Position numbers and translations under genes: made by a program. Below are positions 15,467 through 23,008 of a stretch of 62,832 nucleotides of DNA, one piece after another (within the stretch, counting starts at the first letter, position 1; the number at the start of each line of letters is the position of its first letter). The notes under the pieces were generated by a model. It did no database searches, had not been told where the DNA came from, and saw only the letters and a program-made list of their open reading frames with translations. Source of the DNA: Synergistaceae bacterium. GTDB lineage: Bacteria > Synergistota > Synergistia > Synergistales > Aminobacteriaceae. The stretch spans positions 1 to 62,832 of the forward strand of contig JAFSKE010000016.1 in the NCBI GenBank assembly GCA_017449135.1. The letters are read 5' to 3'.

Positions 15467-15708
15467 TGCTTCACCTCATTTTTCTTTTTTGTTTGTCTTG
15501 CTGCGAGTCTTATTTCATCAAAGGGTACAGCATAAAGCGAAGCCATTTTTTCAGCAACACTTAGTGGAAGTTCACTTATCCCTTTTTCGTAGCGATATAA
15601 AGTCATCATAATAGTTCCTAAAAGTGGAGCAGCTTTTTCAGCGGAAAAACCTGCATTAGCTCTTAATCGAGCTAATGGTGTCCTGTCTGCATTATTCCAT
15701 CTGGCCAT
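15463..15708 (-). CDS. XRE-family HTH regulator, 81 residues
   Basis: Single HTH: LARLRANAGFSAEKAAPLLG, then LYRYEKGISELPLSVAEKMA and YAVPFDEIRLAAR. It shares the PFDEI/PFEDI ending with the other XRE protein of this operon. AAAGGAGAAAAAA precedes the ATG. First gene of the reverse operon; it may control its own promoter through the palindrome at 15803-15818. Confidence 0.8.
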   Translation of the reverse strand: MARWNNADRTPLARLRANAGFSAEKAAPLLGTIMMTLYRYEKGISELPLSVAEKMASLYAVPFDEIRLAARQTKKKNEVKQ

Positions 15709-16151
15709 TTTTTTCTCCTTTCATTATTTTTATATATTTGTCATTATATAACATTTTTGTAAAAACTCAAAAATAAAAGATAGGTGTTTTTACTCATGTG
15801 TTAAAACAAATTTGTTTTATAATATTAGCGTTTTGAAAAACAAACGGCGATTAAAACTAAAGAGTTAAAAATCGAGTTAATTGAAAATTGAATACAAGGC
15901 AACATTGAAGTTAAAAAAACTTTTGAAAAAGCTGGTCCCTTTGTTGAGAAAAGAATCAAGAGCAGAAAAGAATTGCGATGACGGGTTTGACTCATTTTGA
16001 CGGGCTTAAAAAAGTTAAAAATAAATAAAAAAGTTTTCTTAAATATGAGATGAAAGACTTTTTGTTAGAACGAAGCAAAAGGCTGTTAATTACATAAAAG
16101 AATTTTGTTGAAGATTTAAGAAAACAAGCAAATTTTTTGGAGGAAAAAATT
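15709..16151. promoter_or_regulatory. Divergent intergenic region with a 16-bp palindrome
   Basis: Contains AAAACAAATTTGTTTT (15803-15818), a perfect palindrome next to TATAAT (15818-15823) and a fair operator candidate for the XRE protein. From about 15853 to 15980 one frame reads like a decayed gene (LKIELIEN, stop, IQGNIEVKKTFEKAGPFVEKR) and loosely resembles the small protein at 7252. The rest is AT-rich, ending in GGAGG for the next gene. Confidence 0.4.
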
Positions 16152-16418
16152 ATGACGTTAGAGGAAAAAATAACGGAATTACAAGTGTTAATGAACGAAC
16201 AGGAAGAATTGGCAGATCAGATGGAAGCATTGAAAGATGAAATCAAAGCAGAACTGACAAATCAGGGTGTTTCAGAGCTTGAAATAGGCGATTTTAACGT
16301 GAAATACACAAAATATATTTCACATCAATTCGACAGAAAAGCATTCAAAGCAGAACATGAAAATTTGTACGAAGAATTTTCAAAAGAAGTGCCAGCTGTA
16401 AGACTGACATTAAATTAA
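16152..16418 (+). CDS. Small phage-type protein with N-terminal coiled coil, 88 residues
   Basis: MTLEEKITELQVLMNEQEEL then ALKDEIKAELTNQGV, GDFNVKYTKYISHQFDRKAFKAEH and VRLTLN. This pattern (coiled coil, then a beta domain ending FD.KAFK...H..LY..F...) occurs in many phage and conjugative-element proteins of unknown function. The start is set by GGAGGAAAAAATT just before the ATG. The next gene encodes a longer paralogue. Confidence 0.7.
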   Translation: MTLEEKITELQVLMNEQEELADQMEALKDEIKAELTNQGVSELEIGDFNVKYTKYISHQFDRKAFKAEHENLYEEFSKEVPAVRLTLN

Positions 16419-16436
16419 TGAAGGAGAAAAAAGGAA

Positions 16437-17153
16437 ATGACAAAGAACGAATTATTAAGCAAAATCAAAGAGTTACATAAACTTCAAACGAAGTACGAAG
16501 AATTGCAGGAAAAAGTCAACGGTCTGAAAGATGAAATCAAGGCTGAAATGACAACGCAAGAAATCAAAAAAATGAAAGTGGGAGATATAAACGTAAGTTG
16601 TACGAAGTATGTTACTCACAGATTTAACACTGAGAAATTCAAAGCGAATTTCGGCTATTTGTATGAGAGTTATTTGAAAGAAGTACAAATGACAAGATTC
16701 ACGTTGACGAAAGTTGAAAAAGTGAAAGCAACGCAAGAAAAGAAAAAGTTAATCAGAAAAATTGACGGAAAAAACGGTTTTGAAATTGCAAAAGAGAATT
16801 TGAAAATGCTTGAAACCTGTGCAACAAGGGAAGAAGTGATTGAACTTTTGAACACAACAACAAAAAATGTTTTAAGTTATATGGCAATCAAATTCACAGG
16901 TGAATATTTGAAGAATTATTCACGTGAGAAAAAGCAGTATTTAGTTGAACTTGTTGCAGATAGATTTATTGCGACAAAACAAAATGAAAAAGTTGAAGTT
17001 GAAGTTACAAAGGGAATGAAGGCAACGGAAAATGCTTCAAAGGAATTTTCAAGAATGCTTGCAAAAAGTTTTCAATCTTACAGAAAAATGTTCTGTAAAC
17101 GGAAATTTACAGGGATTTATTTCAACAGAGTTAAAAGGAGAAGCATTCAATGA
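16437..17153 (+). CDS. Paralogue of the preceding protein with an added small helical domain, 238 residues
   Basis: Residues 1-90 repeat the preceding protein (VNGLKDEIKAEMTTQ, KMKVGDINVSCTKYVTHRF, MTRFTL). Residues ~120-190 carry a separate helical domain beginning LKMLETCATREEVIELLNTT. That domain recurs in the small proteins at 17676, 18750 and 19594. The tail is strongly basic. Strong binding site; the stop overlaps the next start (ATGA). Function unknown; the basic tail suggests nucleic-acid contact. Confidence 0.7.
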   Translation: MTKNELLSKIKELHKLQTKYEELQEKVNGLKDEIKAEMTTQEIKKMKVGDINVSCTKYVTHRFNTEKFKANFGYLYESYLKEVQMTRFTLTKVEKVKATQEKKKLIRKIDGKNGFEIAKENLKMLETCATREEVIELLNTTTKNVLSYMAIKFTGEYLKNYSREKKQYLVELVADRFIATKQNEKVEVEVTKGMKATENASKEFSRMLAKSFQSYRKMFCKRKFTGIYFNRVKRRSIQ

Positions 17154-17512
17154 GTCATGATTTAAGAATTGCAGATACAATTCTGCAACAACTTGGAGGC
17201 AAGCGTTTTATCGCAATAACTGGAGTGCATGACATTCACACTAACGGTGATGATTTAGTTATGAGTTTGATAAAAAATCAGAGCAAAGCAAACAGACTCC
17301 AAATTAAATATGATTTTGGCATGGATTTATACATAATGCGTTTTTACAGAGAAACGGGCGGAAAATTCAATAAAAATTATGAATGGATTAAACATGAAAT
17401 AAAAGAAATAAAGACATTCGACGAAATTTATTTCGATCAGTTGACAACGATTTTTAGAGAGTTTACAGGAATTGAGACAAGAATGCCCCGTGTGATTGGC
17501 ATCAATGCGTAA
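17150..17512 (+). CDS. Conserved phage/ICE protein of unknown function, 120 residues
   Basis: The opening ADTILQQLGGKRFIAITGVHD, followed by a beta-rich region and GIETRMPRV, matches a small family common in phages and integrative elements of gut bacteria (QLGG.KF..MTG...). No catalytic motif. It overlaps the preceding stop by 4 nt. Confidence 0.7.
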   Translation: MSHDLRIADTILQQLGGKRFIAITGVHDIHTNGDDLVMSLIKNQSKANRLQIKYDFGMDLYIMRFYRETGGKFNKNYEWIKHEIKEIKTFDEIYFDQLTTIFREFTGIETRMPRVIGINA

Positions 17513-17527
17513 AGGAGAATTTACTCA

Positions 17528-17662
17528 ATGATTGTTGAAGAAAAAATCGATAAACTTTTTGCACTTGATTTAGACGGTCTTTATAGAATTTTTGCAAGTC
17601 AAGAAAGTAAAAAGAAGCGACAAAGTTTTTTCAATGTTTTACTGAATGTTTTTCAGGATTAA
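17528..17662 (+). CDS. 44-residue small protein
   Basis: ATG with AAAGGAG 9 nt upstream: MIVEEKIDKLFALDLDGLYR and on to NVLLNVFQD. Tightly packed between genes of the same strand (next start 13 nt after the stop), so probably translated. Predicted helical; no family. Confidence 0.55.
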   Translation: MIVEEKIDKLFALDLDGLYRIFASQESKKKRQSFFNVLLNVFQD

Positions 17663-17675
17663 AAAGGAGAAAATA

Positions 17676-17939
17676 GTGAATCAATTATTCGATACTTGCA
17701 GACAGCCAAACTGGCATGTTTATATGCAAATGACAAAGGCAAATGTGAATGCAGTTTTGACTGCTCCGAAGCACAAACTTCATCAACTCTTAAACGGTGC
17801 AAAGAAAGATGTTTTATTTGACCTTTTGATTGAGTTGAATCCTGAGTTTAAGCGTCAGAGCATCGAATATCCGAGAAAAACAAAAGAAGATATTATCAAC
17901 GATTTGACGAGTGAGATTTTAAGGAGGAAAAAAGCATGA
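17676..17939 (+). CDS. Small helical protein of the recurring domain family, 87 residues
   Basis: GTG start chosen because AAAGGAG lies 6 nt before it. Residues ~15-80 (KANVNAVLTAPKHKLHQLLN, then FDLLIELNPEF and KEDIINDLTSEI) align with the domain at 18750, 19594 and the C-terminal half of 16437. The stop overlaps the next ATG. Function unknown. Confidence 0.6.
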   Translation: MNQLFDTCRQPNWHVYMQMTKANVNAVLTAPKHKLHQLLNGAKKDVLFDLLIELNPEFKRQSIEYPRKTKEDIINDLTSEILRRKKA

Positions 17940-18034
17940 AAAATTTTTTGAAAAAATATGCGTGTGAGTTTTCAGTTTTTTGTTGCATTTACTTATGGGC
18001 TATAACATTTTTCATTGAATTGAGCAAAATTTAA
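17936..18034 (+). CDS. 32-residue single-span membrane peptide
   Basis: AAGGAGG at 17921 precedes the ATG, which overlaps the previous stop (ATGA). The sequence is a short basic start followed by FSVFCCIYLWAITFFIELS, one membrane helix. Small membrane peptides are common in phage modules; role unknown. Confidence 0.55.
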   Translation: MKNFLKKYACEFSVFCCIYLWAITFFIELSKI

Positions 18035-18043
18035 TTTAATGGA

Positions 18044-18268
18044 ATGGAAAAAATGAAAAGAAAAATCATGAATTTACATCTCGATTTTGTGAGACATGGG
18101 CAGTTTGAAGAAGCTCGTAAAGTATTTCGATTACTGAGAAATCACAAAGTTTGGTTAAATGGGTTTGATGATATTACATTTAATGTTGAATCAGCTTTGA
18201 GCGATATACATTGCAATTTTGTTTTTGGCAGAAATTTTCAACAGTATGCTTTTTTTAAGGAGGATTAA
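18044..18268 (+). CDS. Hypothetical protein, 74 residues or fewer
   Basis: MEKMKRKIMNLHLDFVRHGQ, predicted helical. Three ATGs (18044, 18053, 18068) are possible starts and none has a strong binding site, so the N-terminus is uncertain. It sits in line with same-strand neighbours. Confidence 0.5.
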   Translation: MEKMKRKIMNLHLDFVRHGQFEEARKVFRLLRNHKVWLNGFDDITFNVESALSDIHCNFVFGRNFQQYAFFKED

Positions 18269-18271
18269 CCA

Positions 18272-18421
18272 ATGTTGAAATTAATTAAACGAAGAAAATT
18301 ATCACGGCGGTTACATCAAATTTTTTCGCAAGACAGGATTGAAGGCAGTTTTGGATTTTTGAGTTTATATCTCAAATACGGAGAGTTTTTCTGGCAGATT
18401 TGCAGGGTAAAAGGTGAATAA
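18272..18421 (+). CDS. 49-residue basic protein
   Basis: AAGGAGG at 18257-18263 and ATG at 18272 give MLKLIKRRKLSRRLHQIFSQ, then FGFLSLYLKYGEFFWQI. A very basic amphipathic N-terminus followed by an aromatic hydrophobic part. Unknown; might be membrane-active or nucleic-acid-binding. Confidence 0.5.
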   Translation: MLKLIKRRKLSRRLHQIFSQDRIEGSFGFLSLYLKYGEFFWQICRVKGE

Positions 18422-18423
18422 AA

Positions 18424-18666
18424 ATGACAGAATGGGTTAATGTCAGTCATCTCAAAAACGGGTTTGTTGCACTTTTGACAAGCATTAAGGAATTTCAATC
18501 AGGAGTCAATATTCCTTTTGTTGATGATAACGATCCTTTGTTTGAGGAATGGTTAAAAACTCCAAGTGTGAATGATTTTATCAGTGTTTCGGTGAAGTTA
18601 CAGGAAGTTGAAAAATTGGTCAGAGAATCAATTTGCAGATTAAAAAACGGTGTTGTTTCATATTAG
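18424..18666 (+). CDS. Hypothetical protein, 80 residues
   Basis: Starts 2 nt after the previous stop behind AAAAGGTG: MTEWVNVSHLKNGFVALLTS. Mostly helical with a central acidic segment (FVDDNDPLFEEWLK). No family recognised. Confidence 0.6.
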   Translation: MTEWVNVSHLKNGFVALLTSIKEFQSGVNIPFVDDNDPLFEEWLKTPSVNDFISVSVKLQEVEKLVRESICRLKNGVVSY

Positions 18667-18673
18667 CGTAAAC

Positions 18674-18706
18674 GAGCAGAGGAGATACGCAATTTTTTCT
18701 CTGCTC
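18674..18706 (+). promoter_or_regulatory. 8-bp hairpin between gene clusters
   Basis: GAGCAGAG (18674-18681) pairs with CTCTGCTC (18699-18706). A second pairing, GCGTA (18666-18670) with TACGC (18686-18690), is mutually exclusive, as in attenuators. The T-run lies in the loop rather than after the stem, so it is not a standard terminator. Confidence 0.4.
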
Positions 18707-18749
18707 ACGAAATTTAGTTTTAATTATATCATTTTGGAGGAAAAACAAA

Positions 18750-19037
18750 ATGTCAAAAAAATCTGAGTACATAAATGAAGATTGGAATCACTTGGAAAAT
18801 TACATGAATAATTGTTGTTATGCGGGTATTGTTGCTCAAAGCAATAACTTAAAACGTGTTGAACATTGCAAAACACGTGAGGAATTAAAGGCACTTTTAG
18901 AAACTGGAACGCATATCACGATTCGCTGGTTTTGCCTTCATGAAAATTTGATTACGATTAGTGATACAAAATACAACTTGCAGTATACAAATGAATTAAA
19001 AGAAATGTTTTTAGATTATAAATTTGGAGGAAAATAA
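18750..19037 (+). CDS. Small protein of the recurring helical domain family, 95 residues
   Basis: MSKKSEYINEDWNHLENYMN with GGAGG upstream. The core LKRVEHCKTREELKALLETG and the following ~35 residues match the domain in 16437, 17676 and 19594. It has several cysteines but no clear zinc pattern. The sequence around its stop supplies the binding site of the next gene (GGAGGAAAATAAC). Confidence 0.65.
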   Translation: MSKKSEYINEDWNHLENYMNNCCYAGIVAQSNNLKRVEHCKTREELKALLETGTHITIRWFCLHENLITISDTKYNLQYTNELKEMFLDYKFGGK

Positions 19038-19038
19038 C

Positions 19039-19344
19039 ATGGATAATTACATTCTTGAAAATGCACTTGAAGATGTTTGTTATAACAACTGTTCAAATTA
19101 CTGTTATGGTGATTGTGAAGGTTGGAATGCTTATGAAATCCATGATGGCTGTCCATTTCAGGAAGAAATGCAAGAAATGGAAACAAGATGTAAACAGCTT
19201 TTAGGGTTGATTGATGAAATTTCAAAATCGGCAAAAAACAGCAGTGTAAAAATTATGAATCCTGATAATGATTCAAGATATTACCCTGAGAACGAACCCT
19301 TTAATCCGTTCTTCGTTCCTTACTGGCAACGAAAAGCGTTATAA
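19039..19344 (+). CDS. Cysteine-rich small protein, 101 residues
   Basis: The start is chosen at the ATG 8 nt after GGAGG. CYNNCSNYCYGDC (residues ~14-26) plus a later Cys give a possible metal-binding cluster. The C-terminus is Pro- and aromatic-rich (EPFNPFFVPYWQRKAL). No known family. Confidence 0.6.
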   Translation: MDNYILENALEDVCYNNCSNYCYGDCEGWNAYEIHDGCPFQEEMQEMETRCKQLLGLIDEISKSAKNSSVKIMNPDNDSRYYPENEPFNPFFVPYWQRKAL

Positions 19345-19376
19345 TTTTCTTAATTATTCAGAAAGGAGGAAACATC

Positions 19377-19559
19377 ATGCTGGAAAAATTAAAAGATGAG
19401 AATGGTTTATTACCATGTCCGTTCTGCTATGACCCTTTCGCCCCTGACGAATGCAATATCGGAACAGCAGAACTAAGAGAAGATAACGGCGTGTACTATG
19501 TTGACTGCAAATACTGTGGTGCAACAACGAAGCCTGAATTTTTGAACGAAGGGGAATAA
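19377..19559 (+). CDS. Lar-like zinc-ribbon protein, 60 residues
   Basis: LLPCPFCYDPFAP near residue 12 and DCKYCGATTKPEF near 43 form a CPxC...CxxC zinc ribbon, the layout of phage Lar (restriction alleviation) proteins. Family membership does not prove anti-restriction activity, but the idea is relevant next to a type IIG enzyme. AAAGGAGG precedes the ATG. Confidence 0.7.
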   Translation: MLEKLKDENGLLPCPFCYDPFAPDECNIGTAELREDNGVYYVDCKYCGATTKPEFLNEGE

Positions 19560-19572
19560 ATTCCCCTTTATT
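19549..19572 (+). terminator. Hairpin at the end of the zinc-ribbon gene
   Basis: AAGGGGAA (19549-19556) and TTCCCCTT (19561-19568) form an 8-bp stem with a TAAA loop that contains the stop codon. Only a short T-rich tail follows. The next gene has its own AAAGGAGG. Confidence 0.5.
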
Positions 19573-19593
19573 CAAAAAAAGGAGGTAAAAATA

Positions 19594-19878
19594 ATGCATT
19601 TAATTGATATTTTTGGCGGCTCCATCAGAATCGGACAGGGGATTATGAAACGTAATATTGATGCAGTTTTACAATGTAAAACACTCGAAGAATTGGAGCA
19701 ACTTCTTGCTTCAACGAAACAAAAGAGAACAATTTTTTGTATTTTACTTCATTTTATGCCTGATTTAAGGAGGTGTGCAGGGGCAGAATATCAAAAAATT
19801 ACCAAGAAAAAAATTGCAACAAAAATTATTAATTGCTGGCAGGAATTTCAGAAAGGGAGAAAAAATGGTAAATATTAA
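19594..19878 (+). CDS. Small protein of the recurring helical domain family, 94 residues
   Basis: MHLIDIFGGSIRIGQGIMKR followed by NIDAVLQCKTLEELEQLLAS and a basic helical region. The IDAVLQCKTLEELEQLL stretch aligns with VNAVLTAPKHKLHQLL (17676) and RVEHCKTREELKALL (18750). AAAGGAGG precedes it. The 3' end overlaps the next gene by 14 nt. Confidence 0.65.
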   Translation: MHLIDIFGGSIRIGQGIMKRNIDAVLQCKTLEELEQLLASTKQKRTIFCILLHFMPDLRRCAGAEYQKITKKKIATKIINCWQEFQKGRKNGKY

Positions 19879-20233
19879 CGAATTAAGAAAAAATCGCAGA
19901 AATTTCATTGACGGTTGGACGGAAAAAGAATTGCAAGTTATTAATTCAGAAATGAATTTAGCTCAAAAATTCGGTTACACGGAGCAGGAATTTGGAGAAA
20001 TTAAGGCATTAGCTGATAAACAGCTTAAAAATGCGTTAGAAGGTATTTATGAGTATCCTGATATTGTCTTTCTTGACAATGATGAAGTGGGAGAGACAGT
20101 TATCTCTCTTTGGTTCACAACAGGTGAAAAAGGCAGACCATATTTTTTGACAGATGAGGGAGCTTTGAATTTTTACGGCGAAGATTTTATGAAAACATGG
20201 TGCAAGCTGGCTCATGATTTTTTAAGGAGGTAA
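19865..20233 (+). CDS. Hypothetical protein, 122 residues
   Basis: Start at the ATG behind AAAGGGAGAAAAA: MVNINELRKNRRNFIDGWTE. N-terminal helices are followed by an acidic beta region (PDIVFLDNDEVGETVISLWF). The upstream extension to 19775 is the overlapping neighbour read in another frame. No family recognised. Confidence 0.6.
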   Translation: MVNINELRKNRRNFIDGWTEKELQVINSEMNLAQKFGYTEQEFGEIKALADKQLKNALEGIYEYPDIVFLDNDEVGETVISLWFTTGEKGRPYFLTDEGALNFYGEDFMKTWCKLAHDFLRR

Positions 20234-20238
20234 TAAGA

Positions 20239-20817
20239 ATGATTTTTACTTACGATGGCAGACCTGAAGAAGTCGCAAAAGTTTTTACTCTCAACAAAAA
20301 TGAAGATATTGTTTTGCAAGTGCAGTTTTATGATAAAGGAATATGGCATTTTATGCCTAATGATCCTGACGATGAAGTGAGATTCGCAGCAGTCCTCTTA
20401 GAGGATAATTCAGTTGTGTTACTTGATGAGTTTGAAGCTGGAGAAAAAATTGACGAAATCGAAACAGAGCAAAACGTCAATTTTTTCACAAAATTTCAGT
20501 TGAACGAAGATAAAAATGTTATCTCCAGTCAGGCAAGCACACAAGGGAGCTTAAGAGATGCGTATATAATTCAAACAATGACTGGAGAGACGGTAAATGA
20601 AAAACCGTACAACAAAATAGCTTTTTCAATTTTGTGCTTTGACGGGGATAAATTTTTTCAAGACAAAAATGTTAAGTATGTTTTCTTTCAGCTCAGCGGC
20701 AAGGCAAAAAGCGATGGCAAAATTAGATATTTTAATTTTGGACAATTTGACATTTTTGAAGGCAAAGATGGTGAAGAAATCAGAGAATTTTTTGACGGCA
20801 TAAAGAAAGGAGTTTGA
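20239..20817 (+). CDS. Hypothetical protein, 192 residues
   Basis: AAGGAGG precedes MIFTYDGRPEEVAKVFTLNK. Beta-rich and acidic. It lies just upstream of the RecA-like NTPase, where recombination or single-strand-binding partners are often found in phages, but no OB-fold motif is recognisable. Unknown. Confidence 0.6.
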   Translation: MIFTYDGRPEEVAKVFTLNKNEDIVLQVQFYDKGIWHFMPNDPDDEVRFAAVLLEDNSVVLLDEFEAGEKIDEIETEQNVNFFTKFQLNEDKNVISSQASTQGSLRDAYIIQTMTGETVNEKPYNKIAFSILCFDGDKFFQDKNVKYVFFQLSGKAKSDGKIRYFNFGQFDIFEGKDGEEIREFFDGIKKGV

Positions 20818-20820
20818 ATT

Positions 20821-20976
20821 ATGGATAAAGTTTTTGCGAAAAACGTATACAAATTTGATGAACTCAGTGGTGTTGTGATGAATTTCGGTAATAATGGCAT
20901 AACTATTAATGGGAAACCGATTGATGAGTATGCCAAAGAGAAAGGAAAGGACAATAAAAATGTTCAGGAAAGCTGA
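20821..20976 (+). CDS. 51-residue small protein
   Basis: MDKVFAKNVYKFDELSGVVM then NFGNNGITINGKPIDEYAKE, with AAAGGAG before the ATG and only 3 nt after the previous stop. Its 3' end overlaps the start of the RecA-like gene by 17 nt. Unknown. Confidence 0.55.
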   Translation: MDKVFAKNVYKFDELSGVVMNFGNNGITINGKPIDEYAKEKGKDNKNVQES

Positions 20977-21838
20977 AAAGAAAAAGGCAAAATTGCGACT
21001 CGCTATCACAGGAGTCGCAGGTTCAGGCAAAACATACGGAGCGTTAAAAATCGCACAGGGATTAGGCGGTAGAATAGCAATGATCGATACGGAGAATGGT
21101 TCAGGCGATTTGTATTCAGACAAATTTGATTATGACATTTGCAGTATAACAGCTCCATATACCGTTCAAAAGTATTTGCGGGCAATTCAGGAAGCTGAAG
21201 AAGCAGGATATAATGTTCTAATAATTGATTCTCTTTCACACGCATGGGCTGGAGAAGGCGGACTACTGGACTTGCAAGGCAAAATCACGGACAGTAGTCG
21301 AAGTGGAAACTCATGGGCAGCATGGCGACAGATAACACCTCAGCAAAAACGTTTAATTGAGATGATTTTGAGTTCAAAATGCCATGTTATAGCAACGATG
21401 AGAAGCAAGACGGAGTACATTCAAGTTGAAAACGATCAAGGCAAAAAAGAAGTAAGGAAGATTGGACTTGCTCCCATTCAGCGAGAGGGAGTCGATTACG
21501 AGTTCACAACTGTATTTGATTTAGCTATAAATCATTTCGCAAGCGTATCGAAAGACAGAACAGGAATTTTTGACGGTCAGATTTTTCAGTTGTCAGAGGA
21601 AACAGGAGAGAAATTGAAAGAATGGCTTGACAATGGTGTTGAAGTGTTTGATGTTCAAAATCAACTTTCTGAAATTTGGAATCGTTATCTTAAAATCTGC
21701 AATAACGATAAAAAATTAGCGACTATTTTAGTAAAAAAAGTTACAGGGAATAAGTCATCTTCTGAGTTATCGCAAGCTGATATTCAGGCGTTGAATGACG
21801 ATTTGGCTGGCAGAGAGAATTTAACTGCTTCTGCATGA
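20960..21838 (+). CDS. RecA-like phage NTP-binding protein (AAA_24 type)
   Basis: 292 residues. Walker A GVAGSGKT at ~18-25 and Walker B NVLIIDSLSH near 90, in the fold used by phage recombination or replication ATPases. The ATG at 20960 follows AAAGGAAAGGACAATAAAA; the longer frame to 20909 is overlap with the small upstream gene. The last ~60 residues are helical. It probably handles DNA recombination or annealing in the accessory module. Confidence 0.8.
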   Translation: MFRKAEKKKAKLRLAITGVAGSGKTYGALKIAQGLGGRIAMIDTENGSGDLYSDKFDYDICSITAPYTVQKYLRAIQEAEEAGYNVLIIDSLSHAWAGEGGLLDLQGKITDSSRSGNSWAAWRQITPQQKRLIEMILSSKCHVIATMRSKTEYIQVENDQGKKEVRKIGLAPIQREGVDYEFTTVFDLAINHFASVSKDRTGIFDGQIFQLSEETGEKLKEWLDNGVEVFDVQNQLSEIWNRYLKICNNDKKLATILVKKVTGNKSSSELSQADIQALNDDLAGRENLTASA

Positions 21839-21904
21839 AAGTATTTTTTGTGAATCGTTTAATGTAAGGTAAAAAATTTTAACCTTATTAATTTTCAAAT
21901 TTAT

Positions 21905-21955
21905 AAATGTTTTAAGTTCAAGCCTTCAAAAGGTAAAAACTTAAAACATTTTTTT
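21905..21955. terminator. Bidirectional terminator between convergent genes
   Basis: AAATGTTTTAAGTT (21905-21918) pairs perfectly with AACTTAAAACATTT (21938-21951) and is followed by TTTTTA. The stop codon of the reverse gene lies in the right arm. A second, weaker inverted repeat (TAAGGT...AACCTTA near 21865) precedes it. Confidence 0.75.
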
Positions 21956-22198
21956 ATACATTTCAATGATTTTTTGATTTTCTTCGTTCATGATTGAGTT
22001 TTGTACAAGTTCAAGAAATGTATCATTCATGTTTTTATCTTTTATTTTTGCTAAAATTTTCACTTGCTCATACAAATTTTTTTTTGGATAAATCGTGAAC
22101 TGCATACGTTTTTCTGTATTTTCAGCGACAGGGTTTTGTCTTTTTGTGATAAATTGCATGACATCTGAATCAGAAGCAAATTCTCGCTTTTTAGCCAT
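21941..22198 (-). CDS. Small partition partner of ParA, 85 residues
   Basis: MAKKREFASDSDVMQFITKR, basic N-terminus, then a probable ribbon-helix-helix (KRMQFTIYPKKNLYEQVKIL, MNDTFLELVQNSI). Its start overlaps the end of parA by 8 nt. Small RHH proteins just downstream of parA are typical centromere-binding partners, with parS nearby. No strong iterons are visible, but TAACATT recurs in the parA leader. Confidence 0.7.
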   Translation of the reverse strand: MAKKREFASDSDVMQFITKRQNPVAENTEKRMQFTIYPKKNLYEQVKILAKIKDKNMNDTFLELVQNSIMNEENQKIIEMYKKMF

Positions 22199-22937
22199 TT
22201 ATAAATTCCTCCATAAAATTTTGATAATCTATTGCAGCATTACTTTTTGGGTAATCAAAAATACTTTGACGATCAGATTGGCTCACGCTGATTGTGTTAC
22301 ATCTTCGGATTACAGTTTTATAAACTTTTGTCTTCATTGCTTCAGCAATTTTTTTTGCCTGTTCCCATTGATGTTGTCCTATAACGGTTCGAGGATTAAA
22401 CATTGTTATTAAAATTCCATCTATTATGAGATTAGGATTCATAAATTTTTGAACGTCGTCAATAACTGCTGAAAGTTCCATGAGACCATCTAAAGCGAAT
22501 GCTTCTGCACTTGAACATATGATAATTTTGTTACTAACGACTAAAGCATTTGCAACTGCTACGTTTAGAGCCGGTGGAGTATCGATAATACAAAAATCGT
22601 AATCTTGTTTAAGCTCACTTATTGCCTTTTTAAGTTGAAATTCTCTGCTGGGTTTGTTAAGTGCAATGTCAATACTGCTGAGGCGTTTATCAGCTCCGAT
22701 TAAGTCATAGTTTTTCAAATTTTGAATTGTATCATTGATGTTTTCTTTTCCAGTCAGAACATCGTAAATTCCTACGACATCATTTTCGCCGCCGCTTGCT
22801 TTTGAAAAATTGCTTTGAGAATCACAATCGATTGTCAGAATTTTTTTGTTTAGCTTCGATAACCCGTTTGCGAGTGCTAATGCTGTTGTGGTCTTAGCAA
22901 CACCGCCTTTTTTGTTTATTAAAGTTATAACATTCAT
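22191..22937 (-). CDS. parA: ParA/Soj-type partition ATPase
   Basis: 248 residues. Deviant Walker A KKGGVAKTTT at 9-18, including the signature lysine, then IDCDSQSN and FCIIDTPPAL. The family positions plasmids and chromosomes by ATP-driven dynamics on the nucleoid with a DNA-binding partner, here the overlapping small gene. Together with the primase-helicase it argues that 7-23 kb is, or was, a low-copy plasmid or phage-plasmid now joined to the chromosome. Confidence 0.9.
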   Translation of the reverse strand: MNVITLINKKGGVAKTTTALALANGLSKLNKKILTIDCDSQSNFSKASGGENDVVGIYDVLTGKENINDTIQNLKNYDLIGADKRLSSIDIALNKPSREFQLKKAISELKQDYDFCIIDTPPALNVAVANALVVSNKIIICSSAEAFALDGLMELSAVIDDVQKFMNPNLIIDGILITMFNPRTVIGQHQWEQAKKIAEAMKTKVYKTVIRRCNTISVSQSDRQSIFDYPKSNAAIDYQNFMEEFING

Positions 22938-23008
22938 AAATTAAAACCTTCTAACATTTTTAATTTTGTACATTATAACATTAAATTTAATTTTTTTCTT
23001 CATAATAT

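Noticed and set aside
15907..16000. Short TTG-initiated basic peptide frame
   Set aside because: No ribosome-binding site; it overlaps a better-looking decayed frame.
20626..21123. 165-residue reverse frame
   Set aside because: Overlaps two forward genes, one with a clear Walker A motif; hydrophobic composition is typical of antisense reading.
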